A stretch of DNA of 64,000 bases from Pseudomonas sp. QTF5 (GCF_000512695.2 NZ_AZRW02000002.1:223103-287102); one strand, 5' to 3'; shown: positions 43,055-54,494, counted from the stretch's first letter. Numbers and translations are program-made. Notes: generated by a model from the sequence alone, not told the origin.

Positions 43055-43426
43055 TCAACCCCGCGTCGAGCGCTTGGGCGCCAGGCGTTGCTGCCAGTTG
43101 CCGGCATTGGCGCGCTGACATTGTTCTTCAGAATCGAACTGCACATGGGCCGCTACCGGGCTGACGAGAACGTCCGCTTCACTTAACGCCACGGCCGTCA
43201 GTTCGACCATGCGCTCGCCCTGCCCGCTCGCCAGTGCCTGGTCTTTATTGGCCTGCGTATCGAAGACCCAGATCACCCGCAGGCTGGAAGGAAAGATCGC
43301 GTAATCGATTTCGTGGGTCAGCCAGCAGAACCCGACTATTTCCGCTTTGGCGGTTTCACACGCCTCGGTCAGGGTGGCGACCAGGCGACGTTCGATGTGG
43401 GCCTGATCGCGTTTGCTTAAAGACAT
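43055..43426 (-). CDS. Conserved hypothetical protein, operon partner of DUF1289 gene
   Basis: 123 residues from the ATG at 43426 (MSLSKRDQAHIERRLVATL), with AAGGA upstream; the longer frame to 43561 has poorer starts. A soluble alpha/beta protein with EIVGFCWLTHEIDYAIFPSSLRVIWVFDT in the middle and a cysteine-containing C-terminal tail. Relatives in Pseudomonas are sometimes labelled Fis-family regulator, but I see no Fis helix-turn-helix. Function unknown. Co-transcribed with the DUF1289 gene. Confidence 0.7.
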   Translation of the reverse strand: MSLSKRDQAHIERRLVATLTEACETAKAEIVGFCWLTHEIDYAIFPSSLRVIWVFDTQANKDQALASGQGERMVELTAVALSEADVLVSPVAAHVQFDSEEQCQRANAGNWQQRLAPKRSTRG

Positions 43427-43548
43427 CGGGTAAGGGTCCTTGGGTGGGCGTCGGTGGAAAGGGTTCATCATACGAAACCGTTCAGTGAAGAACGGTGGAG
43501 CAGACATGAATTCGGGCTGATCCGAGATTTGCTGCTTCTGTGCTGCCG

Positions 43549-43650
43549 TCTTCGCGGGCAAGCCACGCTCCCACAGGTTTTGTGTTGGAAACGATCATGT
43601 AAACGACACATGCTCTGTAGGAGCTGCCGAAGGCTGCGATCTTTTGATCG
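43549..43650. repeat. single REP-like arm plus GGAGCTGCCGAAGGCTGCGATC repeat
   Basis: TTCGCGGGCAAGCCACGCTCCCACA (43550-43574) is one REP arm; TGTAGGAGCTGCCGAAGGCTGCGATC (43616-43641) is one arm of the repeat seen at 25951-26058. They lie in the ~560-base gap before katG, which has no other gene; the katG promoter should be within 43680-43980. Confidence 0.75.
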
Positions 43651-43913
43651 GCTCCATCTTGACGGTTCAGATAAAAGAAAATGCCTATCACCCCCCAATA
43701 CTCCCCCTATTAGCTGACTGCTTTATAGGCGTCTAACCTTAATGCAGCGCTGGCGTCAGCCGGCCGATTGAGACTTGATAAAAGATACGAATGAGTCAGA
43801 AGCGTACTAGGCTTGCCGTGGGCCACCGTGCTGGCAACTCGATTGCTGTTCTCCAGATTTCCCGTGTGACCACGACGATCGGTTGATCGAACGGCTGCAG
43901 CCTATGTCATTGA

Positions 43914-46247
<2,334 letters not shown>

Positions 46248-46272
46248 CATGAGCGGTACTGCTGAAAACCCG

Positions 46273-46306
46273 CAACGCCTCCCTGTGTGGAGGCGTTGTG
46301 TTTTTT
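46273..46306 (+). terminator. rho-independent terminator of katG
   Basis: CAACGCCTCC (46273-46282) pairs with GGAGGCGTTG (46289-46298), followed by TGTTTTTT. It lies 25 bases after the katG stop. Confidence 0.9.
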
Positions 46307-46322
46307 GCTGATCGCAGGAAGA

Positions 46323-46406
46323 TTAAACGGGAGAAATCGTGGCGAGCGCACCAATCAAAATGGTCAACACCAGAAATCCACCCAGGAAAAATGCCATCTT
46401 GCCCAT
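46323..46406 (-). CDS. 27-residue single-helix membrane peptide
   Basis: ATG at 46406, TAA at 46323. The product, starting MGKMAFFLGGFLVLTILIG, is one membrane helix with a short basic N terminus and ends TISPV. AGGAGG lies 4-9 bases upstream, one of the best ribosome sites in the window. It lies head-on to katG, just after the katG terminator. This is a likely real small protein gene; function unknown. Confidence 0.6.
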   Translation of the reverse strand: MGKMAFFLGGFLVLTILIGALATISPV

Positions 46407-46579
46407 TGGGCCTCCTACGTTATGAGGTTGCGGTGCAGTGGCTACCGCAGCTGCTGACCGTGCTGTCATTGTGAGCCGGAGGCTGATCCCATTACAGATG
46501 CAGATAGCCAAGAAAAATACGGATCAGCACGACGCCCCCGAACAGTCCCCGACCGCGTAGACACCGTCTCACCGAGCAA

Positions 46580-46722
46580 GTGTAGGAGCTGGCTTGCCAG
46601 CGAAGACTGCCTCACATAATGCAGCGCCGAGAAAAACGCCTTCGCCGGCAAGCCTGGCTCCTACGGGGTCGGTGTCGCTCACGGTATCTGGGGGAGCTGC
46701 CGCTGGCTGCGATCTTTTGATC
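46580..46722. repeat. REP doublet (GTAGGAGCTGGCTTGCC type) plus degraded GGAGCTGCC repeat
   Basis: TGTAGGAGCTGGCTTGCCAGCGAAG (46580) faces CGCCTTCGCCGGCAAGCCTGGCTCCTACG (ends about 46665). A degraded GGAGCTGCCGCTGGCTGCGATCTTTTGATC copy follows at about 46690-46721. These are the last REP-like elements I see before the right-hand region. Confidence 0.8.
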
Positions 46723-46752
46723 TTGGCATTTTCGAAATCGCTGATAGAAAAA

Positions 46753-47127
46753 CTAGTTGCCCCGCCCGCCACCAAACGACCATTCATCTGCCGCGGTAGT
46801 GGTAATCACCACCATGACGTCCTCAGGGTCGATGCCTGGCGCTCGACTCAGTCTCCCGACCAAGGTGCGATAGAAACGCTGTTTCGTCTCGGTGTCTCGA
46901 GGGCGACCGGCAGTAATCGCGATCAGCACAAAGTCATGGCTGCGCGGACCACCCAGATAGCCGGGATCAAATACCAGTTCGCCCACTTCATGTTGGTGAA
47001 TGACCTGGAACCGGTCGGCCATCGGCACTTCGAAGCTTTCTACCAACGCGTCGTGCAGCCCCTGTGAGAGGGCCTGTAAATACTCGGCCGACTTTCCCCG
47101 GTGCAATGAAATACGTGCAAATGGCAT
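46753..47127 (-). CDS. Tautomerase family protein
   Basis: 124 residues. Proline follows the initiator methionine (MPFARISLHRGKSAEY), as required for the catalytic N-terminal proline of the tautomerase (4-oxalocrotonate tautomerase/MSAD-like) superfamily. The longer, two beta-alpha-beta repeat form with VPMADRFQVIHQH and GIDPEDVMVVITTTAADEWSFGGG matches the malonate-semialdehyde-decarboxylase-like branch. It is divergent from a LysR gene, which probably controls it. The substrate is unknown. Confidence 0.88.
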   Translation of the reverse strand: MPFARISLHRGKSAEYLQALSQGLHDALVESFEVPMADRFQVIHQHEVGELVFDPGYLGGPRSHDFVLIAITAGRPRDTETKQRFYRTLVGRLSRAPGIDPEDVMVVITTTAADEWSFGGGRGN

Positions 47128-47235
47128 AACGGTCTACTCCTGAAAAACCCACTGACAGGAGAAAACTATCAAGTCGCGATAATTCCGAATATCCGATTTA
47201 ATAGCGACCATAGTCCTGAATGAGTGGATGATTCG

Positions 47236-48129
47236 ATGCGCCGTCCGACCTTCGATCTTGATGTGCTGCGTACTTTCGTGACCGGTGTGGAATTCAACAG
47301 CTTTGCCAAAGCGGCGGATCGGCTCAATCGCTCGACGTCTGCCGTGAGCGCACAACTCAAGAAGCTTGAGGAACAGATAGGCGCGCCAGTGCTGTCCAAA
47401 TCCGGTCGAGGGCTGGTGTTGACGCCAGTGGGTGAGTCCCTGCTCAGCCATGCCCGCCGACTGCTTGAAATGAACGACAGCATTTTCCAGACCCTGCACG
47501 AAAGCCAGACCGCCGCAACGGTACGTCTGGGGCTGCAGGAAGACTTTGGCGAACACTTCCTCAGCGACATTCTGCGACGCTACGTCAAGATGTACCCCAG
47601 GGTGAGCCTCGAAGTCAGGATCGCGCGTAATACCGAACTGCTTGCGTTGATCGACAGCGGTGGCCTGGACCTGGCCCTGACTTGGGACACAGGGCACAAG
47701 TCCCCTTATGCCACGCGCCTGGGTGAAACGCAGATGCACTGGATCGGACCTCGTGACACGCCATCGCTCAACTGCTCTGTAGATTCTCCCCTGCCATTGA
47801 TCATGTTCGACGCCCCTTGCGTGTTGCGCAGCGCGGCAACCCAGGCACTGGATGAGGCGCAGATTCCCTGGCGAATCGCGCTGACCAGCCCCAGCGTTGG
47901 CGGAATCTGGGCGGCCGTTGCTGCCGGTTTTGGCGTCACGTTGCGAACCCGCATTGGACTGCCAGGACATCTCGCCGTCATTGCGGGTCTACCCACGCTG
48001 CCAACCCTCGGCTATGTGCTTTATCGTGGAGCAGAACACCTGGCGCCTGCCACCCGACAACTGGCTGCGTTGATACAAACCCGTCTGGAAGAGCAGGCGT
48101 TCAGTATCACTGCAGGCGCCCCCGTTTGA
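47236..48129 (+). CDS. LysR-family regulator
   Basis: 297 residues from the ATG at 47236; an ATG at 47224 is also possible. The HTH is LRTFVTGVEFNSFAKAADRLNRSTSAVSAQLKKLEEQIGAPVLSKSGRG. The effector domain contains RIARNTELLALIDSGGLDLALTWDTG. It is close to the group that regulates amino-acid or small-acid metabolism. Divergent from the tautomerase gene with ~110 bases between, its probable target. Confidence 0.9.
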   Translation: MRRPTFDLDVLRTFVTGVEFNSFAKAADRLNRSTSAVSAQLKKLEEQIGAPVLSKSGRGLVLTPVGESLLSHARRLLEMNDSIFQTLHESQTAATVRLGLQEDFGEHFLSDILRRYVKMYPRVSLEVRIARNTELLALIDSGGLDLALTWDTGHKSPYATRLGETQMHWIGPRDTPSLNCSVDSPLPLIMFDAPCVLRSAATQALDEAQIPWRIALTSPSVGGIWAAVAAGFGVTLRTRIGLPGHLAVIAGLPTLPTLGYVLYRGAEHLAPATRQLAALIQTRLEEQAFSITAGAPV

Positions 48130-48135
48130 TGCCGT

Positions 48136-48698
48136 CTAAAGCAGGTCACCCAAGGTGTCGTACTTGTAATACTGGCTGTAATTCAGCACATCTCGAGGTG
48201 TCACCTTTTCCGGGAAAGGGCTGTACATCGGGTCATCAATCCGATGGAACTTGAGCGTGTCCGAGGCATTTCCCGCCGGTACGTATGCGGCGGCAGGATG
48301 CTTCGCTTGCCATGCAGCCCAGAGCCGGTCGACATTGCAATGATGTAGAAAGAACACTGGATCGTTCGGCGAGGACGACAATCCCATGTCACCACCGACC
48401 CACACATGGACGTTGTTATGAATGCGTTCTTCGCCCGCCCATCCCTCGATGCTGTTGCGCGCACCACCGGTAGACTGCGCCGCGTTGTAGGGCGCTTTGT
48501 CATACACCGGGTTTTCATGGATGACCTTGCGCACATTGGCTCGGCTGGGCAGCGACCCACCGCCACCCAGATAACGCACCAGGGGGCGGTTTACCCGGTT
48601 TAGTTCCATGGTGCGGCCATTACCTGTCAATCGCACCCGCCACTTCCCATTCACGAACTACCCGTTGGTTCGAGGCTGGAGACATTTTTCCGTGTCAT
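48136..48698 (-). pseudogene. Tyrosinase remnant lacking the first copper site
   Basis: A start with perfect ribosome site (AGGAGG) at 48698 opens MTRKNVSSLEPT, which looks like a tyrosinase N terminus, but it meets a stop after 15 codons. About 45 bases on, in another frame, the C-terminal half of a tyrosinase continues for ~170 codons: [20 protein letters not shown], the CuB histidines in [14 protein letters not shown] and [15 protein letters not shown], and the DDPMYSPFP end. The CuA domain (three histidines, about 100-150 residues) is absent. An internal deletion with frameshift has killed the gene. It cannot make active enzyme. Confidence 0.75.
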
Positions 48699-48807
48699 GA
48701 TTCCTCCTGGAGTGTGCCCTCGGACGGTTGCCCAGATTGGCTGGAGGAAGTGTAGTTGGTGGCGGGTAGGCATGCCGCTGAACCCATCCGCCGGGCGGAC
48801 TTCACTT

Positions 48808-49290
48808 TTACAAACGCATTCCCATCTCGAAGGCACGAGTCTCAAACCCGAACTCTGTGTACATACGCGCGGCACGTGCATTGAACGGCCAGACAGACAA
48901 CCTCAAGTCCTGGGCGTCATTTTCGATTGCCCAGTTTTTAACGAGTTGAATAAGCCTGCGTCCAATGCCTTTTCCCCAAAATTGCTCGGCTACACACACT
49001 GAGCCGATACGAACAACATTCAGCGGTTGCATCAGCGACCCGGAGCTTGCCGAAAGGCTGGCGGTAATGAAAGCCGCGGCCTGGCGACCGACATTCGCGA
49101 TGAATACAACATGCCCCGGTTTCTCGAAAAGGCCTGACCAGTGAGGAAAGTCGCGCGAAAAATCTTGGGTGGCAGCCGCATAAATATCGGGACGGGCAGC
49201 GTGGTGCACCGCGTTAAGCAATTGTCCCAACTCACACATGCTCAATGCGTCTTCTACCGTTGCGGTTCGGTAAGTAATGGCTTCGTCCAT
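48808..49290 (-). CDS. GNAT-family N-acetyltransferase
   Basis: 160 residues from the ATG at 49290 (GGAGAG upstream); the frame runs much further but that part is not coding-like. The acetyl-CoA pyrophosphate loop is in VAEQFWGKGIGRRLIQLVKNWA (Q/R-x-x-G-x-G/A pattern), and the later WPFNARAARMYTEFGF segment is the fourth GNAT motif. Cytoplasmic enzyme that would acetylate an amine; the substrate is unknown. Single gene. Confidence 0.88.
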   Translation of the reverse strand: MDEAITYRTATVEDALSMCELGQLLNAVHHAARPDIYAAATQDFSRDFPHWSGLFEKPGHVVFIANVGRQAAAFITASLSASSGSLMQPLNVVRIGSVCVAEQFWGKGIGRRLIQLVKNWAIENDAQDLRLSVWPFNARAARMYTEFGFETRAFEMGMRL

Positions 49291-49368
49291 GATGTGCAAC
49301 TCTCCTCGATTGTGCGGATGACTCGAAGGGGCTTCGGTCTTTGTCTCATGGCGGAGAGAATATTCCAA

Positions 49369-49425
49369 TGGCTGTTTCTGGCCGACTTCCCGTCGCGAAG
49401 GGCTGCATTCGACCCAAAGCTGCCA
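49369..49425. repeat. TTGGCCGATTGCTG-type repeat
   Basis: GGCTGTTTCTGGCCGACTTCC then GTCGCGAAGGGCTGCATTCGACCCAAAGCTGCC, a copy of the stem-loop repeat family found throughout the right third (see 51671, 58801, 60711, 63486). Confidence 0.6.
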
Positions 49426-49488
49426 TCGACGACTCAGCTTATGGCATGTGTAGAATAGCGGTTTCCCCATTTTCAAAGGAATGATCCA

Positions 49489-49794
49489 GTGATCACTTGC
49501 CACGTCAGGTATGTAATCGATCCCTACCAGATCCCGGCTTTCGAAAGCTATTCTCGCCATTGGATTCGTGTGGTGAACCGTATGGGAGGGAACCACCACG
49601 GCTACTTTCTACCAGCCGAAGGCGCCAACAACATCGCTTACTGTCTATTCAGCTTTTCCAGCCTGGCAGATTATGAGCAGTACCGTAGGGAGGCCGGAGT
49701 AGATCCTGAGTGCGTTCAATTGGTGACGCAGGCTACCGAGCAAAAATTCATCCTGAGCTACGAGCGCAGTTTCCTTCGTCCCGTTCTTGATTGA
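49489..49794 (+). CDS. NIPSNAP family protein
   Basis: 101 residues from a GTG at 49489 (AAAGGA upstream). The NIPSNAP pattern is present: a ferredoxin-like alpha+beta domain with YVIDPYQIPAFESYSRHWIRVVNRMGGNHHGYFLP and ADYEQYRREAGVDPE. These small dimeric proteins are often encoded near oxidative catabolism genes; their reaction is unknown. Monocistronic. Confidence 0.85.
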   Translation: MITCHVRYVIDPYQIPAFESYSRHWIRVVNRMGGNHHGYFLPAEGANNIAYCLFSFSSLADYEQYRREAGVDPECVQLVTQATEQKFILSYERSFLRPVLD

Positions 49795-50102
49795 ACTGAC
49801 TGTTTTCGGCCGCGCTCGGGCGCGCCAAAGAGGCTGCTCCTGGCCGTTTTCTGCCTGTCAAAGTCGGCAGAAAACGCCCCGTAGCAGGTGGTCAACGAGG
49901 TGCGAAATCACATGTCATAGACTCAATGTTGGTTCGTACACTTTTAGCTACGCTTTATTTTTTTTCATCTCTACGCGATTTGCGCTGAGTATCCGGCGAG
50001 GTTAGGAGCGATATGCTTCCGGTTGTCTGCCCGCTATCCGAGATGTCTCGAAACGCACGGGGCCGCACAATCAGTCCGACGCGGTGGCAACAAGTGTTCC
50101 GC
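49795..50102. other. intergenic stretch, repeat only
   Basis: About 308 bases. It holds a hairpin-like variant of the right-region repeat near 49835-49880 (CTCCTGGCCGTTTTCTGCC with GGCAGAAAACGCC) and no convincing gene. The left stem-loop may end the NIPSNAP transcript. Confidence 0.4.
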
Positions 50103-50717
50103 TCACCAGCAGGCCAGATGTCTCTCGATCAACCTCGCCACCTCGGCTGCGTGAGTAAAGCCCAGACTGTGATCGGCGCCAGGGAAAACGTGTAGTTCCG
50201 CGCGGGGTAACAGTTGAGCAAGGCGCTGGCCGACGCGAACGGGGCTGATAAGATCAGAATCTCCCCAGAGGAGCAGGACTGGCATGCGCAACTCGACCAA
50301 CCGGAGCGTAAGGTCGGTGCGGTCGTCGAGAAACCACCTCGGCAGTGTCGGGTTGACGGCAGCAAAATCCGGGCGCCAGTCATGCGCGTCCAGAGCAGAC
50401 ATATCCACCCCGCCAGAGGTGACGGTCAGCGTCAGGTGCGTGATCAGCTCAGGGCGTTCAAGCGCTGCAAGCACAGCGACTATACCGCCCATGGACTGCG
50501 CCACCAGCGCTGTGGGCCGGTCGATCTCGGCCAGCACGCGAGTCACCAGATCATCCATGCCGGTCACGGTGGGCAAGGACGGAGTGTCTCCAAAGCCGGG
50601 CCAGCCGATATGGACCTGCTGGGCCGGGTGGGCCAGGCGCTCAGCAACCGGATACCAAAACCGGGTGTTACCTGAGGCTCCGGGCAGGAAGAGGAGTTTG
50701 GCGGGGGATGCAATCAC
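50103..50717 (-). CDS. Alpha/beta hydrolase
   Basis: 204 residues from a GTG at 50717 (AAGGA upstream). Triad: Ser in the nucleophile elbow AQSMGGIVA, Asp in LLWGDSDLISP, His in GADHSLGF. The oxyanion loop is FLPGASGN. The small size and the lack of a large lid fit the BioH/RsbQ/esterase-like subgroup. Cytoplasmic, substrate unknown. Stands alone between two regions without genes. Confidence 0.88.
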   Translation of the reverse strand: MIASPAKLLFLPGASGNTRFWYPVAERLAHPAQQVHIGWPGFGDTPSLPTVTGMDDLVTRVLAEIDRPTALVAQSMGGIVAVLAALERPELITHLTLTVTSGGVDMSALDAHDWRPDFAAVNPTLPRWFLDDRTDLTLRLVELRMPVLLLWGDSDLISPVRVGQRLAQLLPRAELHVFPGADHSLGFTHAAEVARLIERHLACW

Positions 50718-50940
50718 AGGTTCGGTCCTTGAAGGTGGGATTGAAAGAGTCAGCAGAAGGGCAAAATGAATGCCGTGCTTTCGTCCCGAAACTGACTATC
50801 GCTACAAAGCGGAATCAGTCTGAACAGGCGAGAGATTGTTTGAGCCGTACATTCCTTATGGGAATGCAGTATATAAAATTAATGAATTTTTATTATGACT
50901 GTGTGTGGCGTAGCGTGATGTGAGGACATGGAGAACCGCC

Positions 50941-51657
50941 TTGAATTCATCCCCTCTCAACGCTGCTGAAAAATTTGATACCTCTCGAGCCAATGAGTAC
51001 GGACGACAGAGCCGTATCGCACTAGCTGGATATGACGCCTGCCACGACCTGACTGCATGCATGCTGGCGGCAAGCCTCGGCAATTCAAGCTCGACAAAAA
51101 TACTGGTGGTTGGCGCTGGCGGTACTGCACAGGAAATTATTGCTATGGCCAAACTTGAGCCGGGTTGGCGCTTCACTGCTGTTGATCCATCCGAACCGAT
51201 GCTGGAGGCAGCGAAGCAGCAGTTAGAGGCAAACAATTTGCTTGAAAGGACGGCCATGCATCTAGGGCATGTTGAAGACCTGGCTGCAGACGCCTCATAT
51301 GACGCAGCCACTTTGATCGGGGTACTCCATCATCTCGATGGCGATGATACCAAGCGGGAAATTTTACGATCCATTCGAGCTCATCTAAAGCCGGGTGCGC
51401 CGCTGATTGTCGCGGGGAATCAATATGCTTATGCCAGACAGCCGTTACTGCTTGCTGCCTGGGCGCAACGGTGGCGGCAGCATGGAGCCAGCCCGGATGA
51501 AGTGAAGGTCAAACTTGGGAAAATCCTTCAAGGCGCTGACCCACCACATTCCGAGGCGGCGGTTCAAAAACTGTTGCATGACGCCGGGTTCGGAGGCGCT
51601 ACCCGTTTCTTCAGCAGCTTGTTCTGGAGTGCCTGGTTGACGTGTAAAACGGGTTGA
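50941..51657 (+). CDS. Class I SAM-dependent methyltransferase
   Basis: About 238 residues. I choose a TTG start at 50941 because GGAGA lies 6-8 bases upstream; a GTG at 50920 gives seven more residues without a ribosome site. The Rossmann methyltransferase motifs are present: KILVVGAGGTAQEIIAMA (motif I), VDPSEPMLEAAK (motif post I), and YDAATLIGVLHHLDGDD (motif II). This is a Methyltransf_25/UbiE-like small-molecule methyltransferase; the acceptor is unknown. Base composition is lower in GC than in neighbours, a hint of later acquisition. Confidence 0.85.
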   Translation: MNSSPLNAAEKFDTSRANEYGRQSRIALAGYDACHDLTACMLAASLGNSSSTKILVVGAGGTAQEIIAMAKLEPGWRFTAVDPSEPMLEAAKQQLEANNLLERTAMHLGHVEDLAADASYDAATLIGVLHHLDGDDTKREILRSIRAHLKPGAPLIVAGNQYAYARQPLLLAAWAQRWRQHGASPDEVKVKLGKILQGADPPHSEAAVQKLLHDAGFGGATRFFSSLFWSAWLTCKTG

Positions 51658-51670
51658 ACCTGGAAGCGGG

Positions 51671-51723
51671 TGGCTGCGTCTGGCCGATTGCTGTTCGACC
51701 CGAAGGGCTGCTTTCGACTGTGG
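51671..51723. repeat. TTGGCCGATTGCTG-type repeat
   Basis: TGGCTGCGTCTGGCCGATTGCTG followed by TTCGACCCGAAGGGCTGCTTTCGACTGTGG, a diverged copy of the right-region repeat. Confidence 0.6.
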
Positions 51724-51771
51724 ATTCAACCCGGAGCAGTCATCGAGACTGCCGGTCGCGATGGTTCTGAA

Positions 51772-52674
51772 TCAGGTTCGCAAGTCACCCGCTCTGATGA
51801 ATTCGATCAGCGCGTTCAAGGCCGGTGGCACATGGCGCCGGCTGGGGTAATAAAGAAAGAATCGGCTTGGCGGTGCTTTCCATTCCTGGAGTATTTCTCT
51901 GAGATGCCCGTTGCGGATTTCGTCGCGCGCCAGCTCCTCGTAGACATAGGCAATACCAGCGCCATCTTTCGCCGCCTGGATCATCAGCGCATCGTCTTCC
52001 AGAATGAGCGGGCCTGTGACGGATAACCGTATCGGTTGACCGTCTGCTTGATACTCCCAGGCGTAAAGTTTGCCACTGGGAAAACGCCTGGCAATGCACG
52101 CATGCTCGAGCAAGTCGCGAGGGGCGTGCGCGATCCCCTTTGCGGCCAGATAGGCATCCGAAGCAACGGTCACGAACGATTGAGGGGCGCCGACAGGGAC
52201 TGCGATCATGTCGCCAGCCAGGCTTTCACCAAAGCGGACTCCAGCGTCAAATCCGCCGTTCACGATATCGGTCAATCCATCGTCGGTGATCAGGTCCAAC
52301 TGAATACGTGGATACCTGGCCACGAAGGGCGCGAGCACTTTCGCAAACACAATACGAGCCGCCGGGCGCGCCACGTTGAGGCGGAGTTTGCCTGCGGGAA
52401 CTTCCTGCATCGAGGTCAATTGCGCCAACACATCGGCAACCTGGTGCAGGGTCGGGACCAGCGTCGCCAATAGCTGTTGGCCGGCCTCGGTCGGGGTCAC
52501 GCTACGAGTGGTTCGGTTCAGCAGCCTGATGCCCAGGCGTGCCTCCAACGCTCGCATCGCGTGACTCAACGCGGAAGCCGAAACGCCACGCTCGTCGGCG
52601 GCCTTGCGAAAGCTGCGATGGCGAGCGACGGCGGCAAAGGCATCGAGTTCAGAGAGATCGGGGTGATTACTCAT
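51772..52674 (-). CDS. LysR-family regulator
   Basis: 300 residues. HTH: DAFAAVARHRSFRKAADERGVSASALSHAMRALEARLGIRLLNRTTRSVTPTEAG. The effector domain (GKLRLNVARPAARIVFAKVLAPFVARYP, FDAGVRFGESLAGDMIAVPVG) is of the CrgA/DhcR-like kind. It is divergent from the aldo/keto reductase gene (92 bases between) and likely controls it. Confidence 0.92.
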   Translation of the reverse strand: MSNHPDLSELDAFAAVARHRSFRKAADERGVSASALSHAMRALEARLGIRLLNRTTRSVTPTEAGQQLLATLVPTLHQVADVLAQLTSMQEVPAGKLRLNVARPAARIVFAKVLAPFVARYPRIQLDLITDDGLTDIVNGGFDAGVRFGESLAGDMIAVPVGAPQSFVTVASDAYLAAKGIAHAPRDLLEHACIARRFPSGKLYAWEYQADGQPIRLSVTGPLILEDDALMIQAAKDGAGIAYVYEELARDEIRNGHLREILQEWKAPPSRFFLYYPSRRHVPPALNALIEFIRAGDLRT

Positions 52675-52766
52675 GAATTACGTTCAGTAGTTCAAATACG
52701 ATTACCCATCTTATCGCCATCAGATCTCTCCCGGATACTTCTCACATCATTTGTGGAGAGGTCGCT

Positions 52767-53777
52767 ATGCAAAAGAATCGTCTTGGATCATCGGATTTTC
52801 TGATTTCGCCTATTGGCCTGGGGACGTGGGCAATCGCTGGCACAGGTTGGGAGTACAGTTGGGGAGCGCAGGATGACAAGGACAGCCTGAGCGCACTTGA
52901 ATATGCCGTCGAACGCGGCGTGAACTGGATTGACACCGCTGCGGTTTATGGCTTGGGCCACGCGGAGCAATTAGTGGGGCAATTGCTGCGTCGGGTGCCG
53001 GTCTCGCGGCGTCCCTTGGTGTTCACCAAAGGCAGCCTGGTCTGGGACCCGGTCACGAAGCAGATTTCGCACTCCCTGGTCCCCCAATCCTTGCTCGCCG
53101 AGATCGACGCAAGCTTGCGCAGGCTCCAAGTCGAGACTATCGATCTGTATCAGATCCACTGGCCTGCCTTTCCTGCCGACGCAAGCAGTGAAGGTATTGA
53201 AATGGCGCTTTCGGCTTTGGCAGCCGCGCGCGATCAAGGAAAAATTCGCGCTATCGGCGTATCGAATTTCGATGTGGCTCAACTCAAGCGGGCGCAGGCG
53301 GTGACAGAGATCGTTTCGCTCCAGCCGCCGTACTCCGCCTTGATGCGGGACATCGAGAAAGACGTCCTGCCATTCTGTGAGCAGGCCGGGTTGGGTGTCC
53401 TTGCCTATTCCACACTTCAATCGGGGCTACTGTCCGGCAGCATGACGCGCGAACGCATCTCGCAACTGCCCGAAGACGATTGGCGCAAGGCTCGAAGTGC
53501 TGATTTCCAGGAGCCCCGTTTGAGTGCGAACCTGACATTGGTTGACGTCATGGCACGCATTGGAGAAAGGCACGGGGTGAGTGCTGCGGCGGTCGCTATC
53601 GCCTGGGTACTTCGCCAACCGGTAGTGACGGGCGCCATTGTCGGAGCCCGCCGCCCTGCACAAGTAGATGGACTGATTGCAGCCTCGGCGTTGCGCCTTA
53701 GCGCCGCGGAAATCGACGAAATTCGACCGTTCCTGCCGTCGGGCATGGGAACAAATGTTCCTGGCGCCGCCGCCTGA
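52767..53777 (+). CDS. Aldo/keto reductase
   Basis: 336 residues, GGAGAGG upstream of the ATG. TIM-barrel AKR with the catalytic tetrad Asp (WIDTAAVYG), Tyr in the same motif, Lys (LVFTKGS) and His (LYQIHWPA). The NADPH-binding C-terminal region is SAAAVAIAWVLRQPVVTGAIVGARRPAQV. It belongs to the AKR11/12-like branch (YgdS/general stress protein 69). Substrates are probably aldehydes. Likely controlled by the divergent LysR. Confidence 0.92.
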   Translation: MQKNRLGSSDFLISPIGLGTWAIAGTGWEYSWGAQDDKDSLSALEYAVERGVNWIDTAAVYGLGHAEQLVGQLLRRVPVSRRPLVFTKGSLVWDPVTKQISHSLVPQSLLAEIDASLRRLQVETIDLYQIHWPAFPADASSEGIEMALSALAAARDQGKIRAIGVSNFDVAQLKRAQAVTEIVSLQPPYSALMRDIEKDVLPFCEQAGLGVLAYSTLQSGLLSGSMTRERISQLPEDDWRKARSADFQEPRLSANLTLVDVMARIGERHGVSAAAVAIAWVLRQPVVTGAIVGARRPAQVDGLIAASALRLSAAEIDEIRPFLPSGMGTNVPGAAA

Positions 53778-53833
53778 CAGCCGGGGTGGTCCGAGTGCTC
53801 TCCCCCATCGCCATCGCTTGCAGGTGAGCTGTC

Positions 53834-54492
53834 TCACGCAACAGATCGCGAAGCGCGCACTTTCTCGTATCGCGCGAATCCGATCTTGAGGCCGACCAGA
53901 ATGGGGGCAGCGATTACAAAAAGCAGGGCCACGGCGATGAACGCTGTGTCGAAGGCAATCACCGTGGACTGACTTGCCAGAAGGCTCGTCGCTGCCCGGC
54001 CAGCGGCCACTGCATCCATTCCTTTCGCGCTCAGCATGGCTGTCGTGGTCGTCATCCGCTCGATGACTGCGGCGCCGCCAGGGGTGACGTTGGCGCCGAG
54101 GACCACCGCATTGGTGACGACGTTATGGTCGATCAGGGTCTGGAGCCCTGCGACTCCAATAAGGCCACCTAGTTGGCGACCAGTATTGAAAAGGCCTATT
54201 CCACTCGCGAGGTTTCGGCTGTTGAGGTGGCTGAAAGCGATCAGCGTGATTGATAGAAACAGGAAGCCAAGCCCCAGGCCGCGCAACAGGATGGCTGCCA
54301 TCATGTCGTCCGCGCCGCTTTCGCTGGTCGAACCGGACAGCATCCACATCGCAACCATGATCATCAGGACTGACGATAAAGGCGAAGGAAAAATCGCTCG
54401 ATTTGAATAGGGTGAAGTCGAACAACCCCTGCCCTTTGGCCAACACTTGTTGGCCGAGAAATGCCAGCAGAGCGGCTGCGCCGATCACGGTT
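53834..54492 (-). pseudogene. MFS drug exporter remnant (EmrB/QacA type) with internal deletion
   Basis: Two pieces of one 14-helix exporter in different frames. The upstream piece (about 54370-54492) reads VIGAAALLAFLGQQVLAKGQ, then FDFTLFKSSDFSFAFIVS. The downstream piece (53834-54364, 176 codons) starts MIMVAMWMLSGSTSESG and runs to the natural end (LIAFSHLNSRNLASGIGLFN, QSTVIAFDTAF). Between FIVS and MIMVAMW this family has about 60-70 residues, lost here with a frameshift. The N-terminal half is also missing: upstream the sequence becomes part of a different gene on the other strand. Confidence 0.75.
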
Positions 54493-54494
54493 AG

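Noticed and set aside
49787..50195. two short + strand frames (72 and 60 codons)
   Set aside because: No ribosome site, no recognisable features, and one overlaps the hairpin repeat.
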